Shown in pieces: positions 57,289-64,000 of a stretch of DNA of 64,000 nt (position 1 is its first letter; each line of letters opens with the position of its first letter). The position numbers and the translations under genes are program-made. The stretch is from Diatrype stigma. Its lineage: Eukaryota; Ascomycota; Sordariomycetes; Xylariales; Diatrypaceae. Location: NCBI GenBank assembly GCA_022225965.2, contig JAKJXP020000058.1, forward strand, positions 62,001 to 126,000. Reading direction: 5' to 3'. The notes beneath the pieces were generated by a model. The model did not search any database. It saw nothing but the letters and a program-made list of their open reading frames with translations, and was not told the DNA's origin.

Positions 57289-58986
57289 ATGTCATACTTG
57301 CCTCTCCAGGAATCGACACATGACGATGCGCTATTCGCAGATATTACAGCAATTTTACGCAAAATTCTCAATGGTGGTAGTCGTTCTCAATACCCTAACA
57401 GCTGTGATGTCGTCAAAAGGCTTCTCAACATTGTAGGTAGGTCTTTACCAGACTCAGTGAATTTGTGACAGGAACAAATTCTCAGTGTATGATATCAGAT
57501 CTTTCTACACCCGATACCCGCATCGATGTCATAAAGTCCATTTGGTATTCTGCAGTTGAACTGGTTGTTGGTTGGACATCAGAAAACCCATTTATTCATG
57601 ATCTGCTTGAAGTTTTGATAAGGCTCGAAGAGCATTTGGTCGGTTCTCCCCTGACTGAATGTCAATCTCCAACTCAAAACTCGATTTTCCATCAACCCTC
57701 TAATTATGTATAGGACATGAGAACTCTCAATGGCAATACGCATCGACCCTATCTTCAGAGTCAAAGTTCGCCACCAACCTTTTTCGAAGCCGTCCAGACA
57801 TTCTGGGTTCACAGGTACAAGCGTATTAGTACGGAATCCCATGACACGGCTTGGTTCGTACTTTGCTAAGTAAATTTATCATATAGCAACCTTGGGGCCG
57901 CTGGTCAGGCTCGACGCACATGATTTGAATGGCTACAGTACGCTGCAATGGGTTGCTACCCGTTTGTATCAGTCTGGGGCTGGGGAGCCATTCAGTGCGT
58001 GGATGGCTATCCACGCTCTCCAGATTGGGGCTGAAGATGGATATTATTACAACATGAACAAACACGTACGGGATGTGGGCCTAGTTAAGGGGTGTGCTCT
58101 TGAATGGATATCTGCTGCCCCTTTTGAGCTGTACACCTTGAACCTAGGGGTCCAATGCATCAGCGCCGCGCATGAAAATCTCAGACAAGGCGGGCCGTAC
58201 CATAACCCCGCCCGCCTAGTTGATGACGGGTTGATGAATGACATCCAACCGAGTCACACTTCCAGTTATCAGGACTCTCCTGCGTTCGCGCAGAATCGAT
58301 ATACGATATGGATGAACTTCGTCGAGTCGATGACAGGGAGGCTGAGAGAGCTTTCTGATCGAGCCAAGAGTCAAATTGGTAGAGTGGACGCGAGCTGGGG
58401 AAAGGTGCAGGAAGCGTTAAGGAAGGCTGAAGAGTCCCTGGTAGAAGGACGGAAAGACTCCGACGCTGCAGAGATATTCACTCGTGTCTTCTGGCACGAA
58501 GTCGAGTCCTTTAGCACATCAGATCATGTTGATCGAAGTATACCCACCGGCCTTCATTCCTTCCCGGTCGTCGACTATACCCAAATCTACGCTACGAATA
58601 CAGCTCCACGAAGATTGATGCGCAGACACGCGCGCCTATTTTGGAGGTTTATCTTGGCAGATTTCTTCCTTCCATTCGTACTACGCCCTGTAACCGAGCA
58701 ACAGACTGCCTTAGGTCAGACCATTCATCCCCAACAAGTCAGCGAACCCACGAAGTTCAGCAAGGGTCGACGAGAGTTATTATGCCATGTCAACGTCTTA
58801 ATCATACAGGGCTCTTTTGGGGGGGATACTCTGGCGGGATATGGCATCGGGAAGCAGGAATTACGGCAAGATTTGATTGATGAGACCAAGCACCTGATTG
58901 GCATGCCACCCCCTATCAAGACATTCCGCATATTCATTGCTAACGTCAAGTTTAGAGTTAATCGGGCCGTTCCACCCAGCTTTTGA
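57289..58986 (+). CDS. DUF3632-like fungal protein
   Basis: A multi-exon gene resembling the fungal DUF3632 group (function unknown, many paralogues in filamentous ascomycetes). Exon 1 from the ATG at 57289 reads MSYLPLQESTHDDALFADITAILRK-type sequence and ends near 57430 at a GTAGGT donor. Exon 2 (about 57475-57690) encodes IDVIKSIWYSAVELVVGW and LEVLIRLEEHL. The large last exon starts after ATATAG at about 57887 and runs to the stop at 58986; it holds LGPLVRLDAHD, LQWVATRLYQ, AWMAIHALQ and ALEWISAAPFELY, then a W-NFVE-M helix. The joins between 57600 and 57890 are unresolved: one or two introns and possibly a small exon. The last 150 residues (RRHARLFWRFILADFFLPF onward) are less familiar. 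Confidence 0.6.
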
Positions 58987-59559
58987 AGAGCTATGTGCAT
59001 TAAGAACTGATCTCGAGTCACTATAGAATGTTACTCAATTATGCTCTGCTAGGGTTCTAAGAAGAAAGGAGAGGACAAAGGCTGGCGATAGCGGATGGGG
59101 TGTCCGCTCCCCTTATATAGGGGCATGGAGCCCCTATACGCCCCCATTTCTAAAATACAGTCCACAGAATAGGATCAACAAGCACCAATTCAAAGTTACA
59201 GTTGCCACTTCATATATTACGGATATGGGTCATTGACAAGCTGTTGGATCAGAATCAAGGGGGAGGGAATTGGGCTTCGATTTATTAGCTTGGCGCAAGG
59301 TAGAAATTGTTATTCATGCTTTGAGGGTTAACTGGTTTCCCAGAAATGCCTCCACTCGTTTCAATATAACTTATCCACTGTTGTTTTATTTCCCCCAAAG
59401 ATGATGCTGTATAATGATCGCGAATATAAAGGCAACCGTGAATATCCATGACACCCCCCTTCCTTCCTTACCCCTATAAGTAAAACTACAGTCCGCAATC
59501 TCCCCACATAGCTTCACCCCACAACCCAACAACAACTTACTCCCACCCGCCGAACCCTC
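58987..59559. other. intergenic region between convergent genes
   Basis: About 570 nt. A CCCCTTATATAGGGGCATGGAGCCCCTATA palindrome-like cluster lies near 59109-59140 (inverted CCCCTATA/TATAGGGG words). No gene seen. Confidence 0.5.
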
Positions 59560-62234
59560 TCAAACGCGACGACAAAGCCTCCCATTCTGCGTCAACACCC
59601 CATCGCTCTCCTGGCTCCGGACCTCCCAGCGCTCGCTGCCGACGCCCGTAGTGGCGTAGAACAGGTCGCGCGGATCGACGCTGTGCTTCACCTGCAGCAG
59701 GCGCCCGTACGTCTCCCCGTAGAAGTCGTCCTGCCAGTCCGCCTCCATCGGGCTCGCCTCGTTGAGGTAGGCGCCGCCGCCCGCGCTGGCCGGCGCCACC
59801 TCCCGCCAGGGCGCCATGATCTCCTCGTCGAGCTTGCGTGCGAGCGCCCGTACGGCCGTGGGGCTCATGTCCGCTGATGCTGTTACCTCCGTGATGAGGT
59901 AGGCTACGGCTTCGCGCTGCGAGCGAGAAAAGCCGATGAGGATCTGGAGTCAGCAACCGTTTCGCCTCTTGGAGTCGTGCATTTGGAGTTCACTCATAAG
60001 GCATGGATGACAAGCGAGCTCGTCAGAAATCATTGGCTGGTGGATACATAGACAACATTGCCAGAAGCTGAAACTAAGCACGTATAGAAGGGAACACGAG
60101 GAACGACAGGGAACAAGAACGATGGAAAAAGAAATGATATGCCTACCCAAGCCGGGCCCACGGCATTGTCGACGCCGGCCCGATTGCGCGGCGCCTGGTG
60201 GTACCCGACTATATTCCGGCCCTGCTCAAGGTGCGCCCGCAGCACGGCCCAGACGCGCTCGAAGCGGTCCGGGTCCTCCCAGCTCGCGCGCGGGAACAGG
60301 CGGTTCGCCGGCATCACGTAGCTGCCGACGGGGCCCTCGACGAACGAGGCGCGGAAGGCGGGCCAGAAGGCGTCGTAGTGGCGCGTGGCGATGGACGATG
60401 CGAAGGCCTCGCCGAAGAGCCCGCGCAGCGTGGCGAAGAGCGGCGCCACGAGCGCTTCGAACGAGGCTGCCGTGTGGTTCGGCGCGAAAAAGGGAGACAT
60501 CTCGAATTTATAGGAGCTGTTGCCGCGGGGCGTGATGAAGAAGTAGCCGTACGTGCTGGGAGGGTCAGGTTAGTTGTGGTCCGCTTGAAAAAGAACAGGG
60601 GGGGAAGGGGAAGGGGGGGNNNNNNNNNNGGGAGGAGAGGGCAAATTTCGCAAGTGTTCACGGTGATTGATATAGGAGTAGTCTAAGAGCGAGACTGCAA
60701 CGTACTGGGCGTCGGTAAACTCCACGAACCGCTCGAAGTAAGCGCGAAGGCCGGCAAAGAAGGCGTCGGCGGTGACGTTCGGCGAGGTCTCGAACGAGAA
60801 GACCGAGGTTGTCACGGGCACCCGGGGGTGCGCCCGCACGATGGTCGACGTGACGACGCCGAAGGTGCCGCCGCCGCCGCCGCGCAGCGCCCAGAACAGG
60901 TCGCCGTGGCTCGTCGGCGACGCCGTCACGAACCGCCCGTCCGCCGTCACCACCTCGAGCGCTAGGACCTGGTCGGCCGCCATGCCCCAGAGGCCGCTGA
61001 GAGGCGTGTGGCCGCCTCCTTGCAGGTATCCGCCGCCGAAGCCGACGCTCTGTTGAATTTTCGGAAGGAGGTTAGCTGGTCAGTCAGGGCAAAGAAAGAA
61101 AGCATGTGGTTATCCGCCCGCAGGCAGGCAAGCAGACAGACAGGTGATCCCCTCCAACTACCATACCGCGACACAGCCATACACGTGTTCATTCCTTCAA
61201 CCTACGTACCTCAGCGATGCCCCCAAGCACAGACACGTCATGCTCGTGGGCGAACTCGTAGGCCTGCCTGACCGTGACGCTCGGCCCGACCTTGAAGGCC
61301 GGGCCGCCGCCATACTCCGGCAGGAACTCGAGGTCGCGCCAGTTGTGCAGCCACACGGCCAGGGCGCCGGCGCCGCTCGACTTGCCCAGGAAGCAGTGGC
61401 CCGTGTTCTTGATGACCAGGCGCAGGCCGGCGTTGCGCGCGAAGTTGACGGCGAGCTGGACCTGCGCCACCGTGCTGACGTTGACCGCGAAGACGGGGTA
61501 GGCGCCTAGCGTGCATGTTTCTGTTGTTGTTGTCGTCGTCCCGGATAGGGGGAGGCAGGTCCGGCCTTGCCAGATGGGCCACATGCCGGATGTTGGGTCG
61601 GATTCACTACATGCGCAGATGCGCTCGATATGTGCTTAGTATAACGACTGAACCAGTTCTTATACCCAGAGAACCTTGCGCATAATATATAATAACCAGA
61701 CGGAATCTCACAGACGGGTCAAGCAGGCAACCAAGCATACTGGAAATAAGCATCACCCCACTTTGCGGTGACTTCCTCGCATTTCTCCGCGCTGTATTCG
61801 TTCCGGGAAGGATAACACGGCGCCGCCAAGGGCGTGGTCGGTATCAACGTGTTGCCGAGAAGTCCATTGAATGTATCCCATGTCTTGTCCGATGGCCAGT
61901 CCTCGTCTCCGGGAAAGACCTTGCACCTCCCCTGTTTTGGCAGCACCGCATCATAATTTTCAGGGTCGACGCTGTCGTTGTCAAAGTCAAACAGACTAGC
62001 ATACTCAGCAGCATCCGGATCCTGGCGGAGACGCCCGATTACCTCGTCGGTGAGCTGCTGCGTCTCATATTCGAAATAGGGGGTCCCCGCGCTTGATATT
62101 GCAGGGGTCTTGGCAACAGCAGCAGCAGCAGCAGCCCATGAAGCCCCGATGTTCGTCGTGAAGACCAAAAGCTGGAAGATCGCCCAGTGCAAGCTGCTAT
62201 CGCTGCAACGCGATGGTTTGGCTTTCAACCGCAT
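59560..62234 (-). CDS. secreted FAD-linked oxidoreductase (berberine-bridge-enzyme type)
   Basis: Flavin oxidase of the VAO/BBE superfamily, probably secreted; isoamyl-alcohol-oxidase-like proteins share this layout, but the substrate is unknown. Exons: 61741-62234, 61210-61606, 60706-61049, 60147-60555 and 59560-59943 (675 aa, in phase). Signal peptide about 1-35 (HWAIFQLLVFTTNIGASWA). The FAD domain includes GMWPIWQGRTC, VSTVAQVQLAVNFA, NTGHCFLGKSSG (His235, likely FAD-linked), VGFGGGYLQGGGHTPLSG and RGGGGGTFGVVTS. The BBE C-terminus is YLNEASPMEADWQDDFYG...RLLQVKHSVDPRDLF and a VGSERW end. The second (Cys) flavin link of some members appears absent. The ATG at 62234 is chosen because a TATATA at 62319-62325 is only about 20 nt from the alternative ATG at 62300. 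Confidence 0.9.
60620..60629. other. assembly gap (10 N)
   Basis: Ten N bases within a G/A-rich tract in intron 3 (60556-60705) of the FAD oxidase gene. The coding exons on both sides stay in phase, so the protein is not affected. Confidence 0.98.
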
Positions 62235-62318
62235 CTTTGATGGGAGCCTAGGGAGGGAGGTACTGCGTCTGCAACCCCCCGCAAATTCCCCAACTTCCAA
62301 AACCCGGGGAAGCTGGGG

Positions 62319-62325
62319 TATATAA
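62319..62325 (-). promoter_or_regulatory. TATA box of the FAD oxidase gene
   Basis: TATATA followed by AAAC on the plus strand (TTTATATA on the minus strand), about 85 nt upstream of the chosen ATG at 62234. Confidence 0.45.
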
Positions 62326-63049
62326 ACGGCAACCCTCTAATCAGAACATCGGCTACCTTCTCCGCGTGGAGAAGGGGGTGCAACATGAGAAGAGGGCAAA
62401 TGTAGGTCGAGTGCAACTCCCCGCAATACGACCCAACTACCGGTCTTGAGGGCGCATTCAGCCGCGGGGGCATGATATTGGATCTAAAGGGGCACGTCAC
62501 CGTCATTACGTAAATGCATGGCTTACCGGGCGTCTCCCCCTCCCTTCTCATATGTGTAATGTGCGCGTGGGAAGCTTCCAGTGGTGGTTCGATCAAAGTG
62601 CCGCTCTCTACCCCCCTGCCCCCCATTCTCATGCTCAGCAGGTGGCTTACTCGACTGGGTCAAGATCCCTAGCATGCGATGAAAGGGGAATTGATCATCG
62701 ATGTATACCCCATGCTTCGGCAGAACTGCGATCAAAGGTTTTCCTGGTGGCATGGGCGAGGTGTCTCTCAAACCCGATGGGGGAGGACCGAGAGGAGCTG
62801 GTCTTAATACGATCAAAACCAAGAACTAAGTGGTAAGGCATATTCGTCTCAGAGGTGCAAGAGTCAATCCGTGTAAGGCCAGAAGGTCGTAGTTATTGCG
62901 GAAGGTGAGGTTATGAGTAGTAGTAACCTCTAAGAACAACCTTGTGAATTGGTCCCAGCATAGTATAGCCTCTGAATTGCAGCAAATGGTATCTGATAAT
63001 ATTGTAGGACTAGCCATGGACGCCTGGAAGTATCCCAATCAACCAATGA
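62326..63049. other. intergenic region
   Basis: About 720 nt between the FAD oxidase promoter and the 3' end of med4, both on the minus strand. No gene seen. Confidence 0.5.
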
Positions 63050-64000
63050 TCAGTCATCATCGTCATCATCATCCAAATCGCCCATAAACTGAAACTGCTT
63101 CTTCTCGCCCGTCGGCGACGAAGCCGGTCCTCCCGGCCCCGCAGCAGCACCACCACCCGTTCCGACAATACTAGCCCGTCTCCACGCCTCCTCGGCCTGC
63201 GCCTGTCCGCTCCCGCCGTTATTACTATTACTATTACTGGTATTATTCTCCCTGGCGGCCCTCTCGGCCCGCAACCGCGCCTCCTCGCGGACCCTGCGCT
63301 CGCGCTCGCGCTCCTCCCTCGCCCTGCGCTCCTCCTCCTCGGCCCTGCGCTCCTCCTCGGCCTCGCGCGCGCGCCGCGCCCGCTCCTCCTCCGGGTCGTA
63401 GCCCTCCGGGTCGACGCCGCGGTCGGCCAGCAGCGCGAGCGCCGCCAGCCCGCCGCCCCGCACGCCATCCTCGCCCGGCCACGGCGCGAACTGCAGCTGC
63501 GCGTGCGGGTTCAGGTGCGTGCTGATGATCTCCGGGAGCTGGTGCATCGTCGCCGTCGCCGTCGCCATGTTGGCATTGGCGTCGGGCGTGGAGGAGCTGG
63601 TGTTGAAGCTGGTGCCTACTGCGGTCGTGGCTTGTGAAGGAGGTGGCGGTTGCTGTGATGATTGTTGTTGTTGTGAAGATGGTGGTGGCTGGTCGCCGCC
63701 GCCGCTGCTGGACTGTGGTGGTTGGGGCGTCATACCCCCGCCGTTCGCCCCGGATTGGAATGACATGCCATTCGGGGTCGCCGCACCGCCTGGGGTTGCC
63801 ACGCCGCTAGCTGTGGCGCCGGGCGTCGTGGCGGCGGTTTCGATACCGGGCGCTACAATCTCTACGCCCCCTGCTGCTGCCCCCGGGAACGGCTCGGCGG
63901 GCGGTGTGGGGAGGCCGTTGACGGCGCCGACGGGCGGCATGGTGGTCTTGCTGATCATGCGGGCGTAGCGCAGCAGCTCGTCGTAGTCGATGTCGTAGTA
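63050..64000 (-). CDS. med4: Mediator subunit Med4, 5' partial
   Basis: Subunit of the middle module of the RNA polymerase II Mediator complex. The minus frame is open to the window edge, starting within YYDIDYDELLRYAR, followed by MISKTTMPPVGAVNGLPTPPAEPFPG; this conserved helix-plus-TPP block is a hallmark I recall for fungal Med4. After it come Gly/Pro/Gln-rich linkers, FAPWPGEDGVRGGGLAAL, a highly charged Glu/Arg helix (about 60 residues of ER repeats, 63240-63400), and an end of KKQFQFMGDLDDDDDDD typical of the family. 316 residues are in the window; the N-terminal coiled-coil part lies beyond 64000. The Met at 63958 is internal, not the start. Confidence 0.9.
   Translation of the reverse strand, partial: YYDIDYDELLRYARMISKTTMPPVGAVNGLPTPPAEPFPGAAAGGVEIVAPGIETAATTPGATASGVATPGGAATPNGMSFQSGANGGGMTPQPPQSSSGGGDQPPPSSQQQQSSQQPPPPSQATTAVGTSFNTSSSTPDANANMATATATMHQLPEIISTHLNPHAQLQFAPWPGEDGVRGGGLAALALLADRGVDPEGYDPEEERARRAREAEEERRAEEEERRAREERERERRVREEARLRAERAARENNTSNSNSNNGGSGQAQAEEAWRRASIVGTGGGAAAGPGGPASSPTGEKKQFQFMGDLDDDDDDD

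Noticed and set aside
57289..62234. possible biosynthetic cluster (DUF3632-like gene and FAD oxidase)
   Set aside because: No synthase, transporter or pathway regulator nearby; convergent neighbours of unrelated type.
1..64000. CRISPR arrays, riboswitches and bacterial operon signals
   Set aside because: None seen, and the sequence is eukaryotic nuclear DNA.

Overview
The window is nuclear DNA from a filamentous ascomycete, most likely of the Sordariomycetes. Genes are spaced 1-2 kb apart and carry short introns (about 50-340 nt) with GT-AG ends and CTAAC/CTGAC-type branch sites. The recognisable proteins are fungal: Arb1, an Rmn1-type RNA-binding protein, Sec62, Cdc4-type myosin light chain, Med4 and RNase T2. 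A 7.6-kb AT-rich island shows the transition-only decay typical of repeat-induced point mutation (RIP). Exon coordinates in the evidence fields were worked out by hand from splice signals, reading phase and protein continuity.

Layout. 1-1674: 5'-truncated Arb1 (+). 3.4-6.2 kb: two unrecognised low-complexity ORFs that converge. 7.5-8.8 kb: F-box/LRR-like gene (-). 10.2-11.3 kb: histidinol-phosphatase (-) with a GC-AG intron. 12.7-15.4 kb: PWI/CCCH/RRM protein (+). 15.6-23.2 kb: a RIP-decayed Ty3/gypsy LTR retrotransposon on the minus strand, with a 1.9-kb gag-only LTR element inserted in it in the opposite orientation. 23.2-27.6 kb: gene-poor flank with a possible orphan promoter. 27.6-29.1 kb: kinase-like protein with a C-terminal membrane segment and an altered catalytic motif (-). 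29.7-32.1 kb: conserved-looking protein whose HExxH motif spans a 19-nt microexon (-). 32.6-33.9 kb: inositol-monophosphatase family (-). 34.8-36.0 kb: single-pass membrane protein (-). 37.7-39.5 kb: histidine acid phosphatase (-). 40.7-42.3 kb: unrecognised Ser/Pro-rich protein (-). 43.8-44.4 kb: MITE with 101-bp inverted repeats. 45.0-46.4 kb: Sec62 (+). 46.9-48.2 kb: secreted RNase T2 (-). 49.6-50.2 kb: unknown single-exon protein (+). 51.1-53.3 kb: M3 oligopeptidase (-). 54.6-55.4 kb: Cdc4-type light chain (-). 57.3-59.0 kb: DUF3632-like protein (+). 59.6-62.2 kb: secreted FAD-linked oxidase (-) with a 10-N assembly gap in one intron. 63.05 kb to the end: Med4 (-), cut by the window edge.

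Most genes are unrelated housekeeping or secreted functions; there is no operon-like or biosynthetic cluster. One thematic coincidence is that two factors linked elsewhere to RNA-directed heterochromatin and RNA elimination (Arb1 and the Rmn1-like protein) lie within 15 kb of a silenced repeat island. The most novel-looking items are the microexon-split HExxH protein, the gag-only element sharing a polypurine-tract end with its host retrotransposon, the membrane-tailed putative pseudokinase, and an ATG-less, stop-free presequence-like extension upstream of the oligopeptidase.
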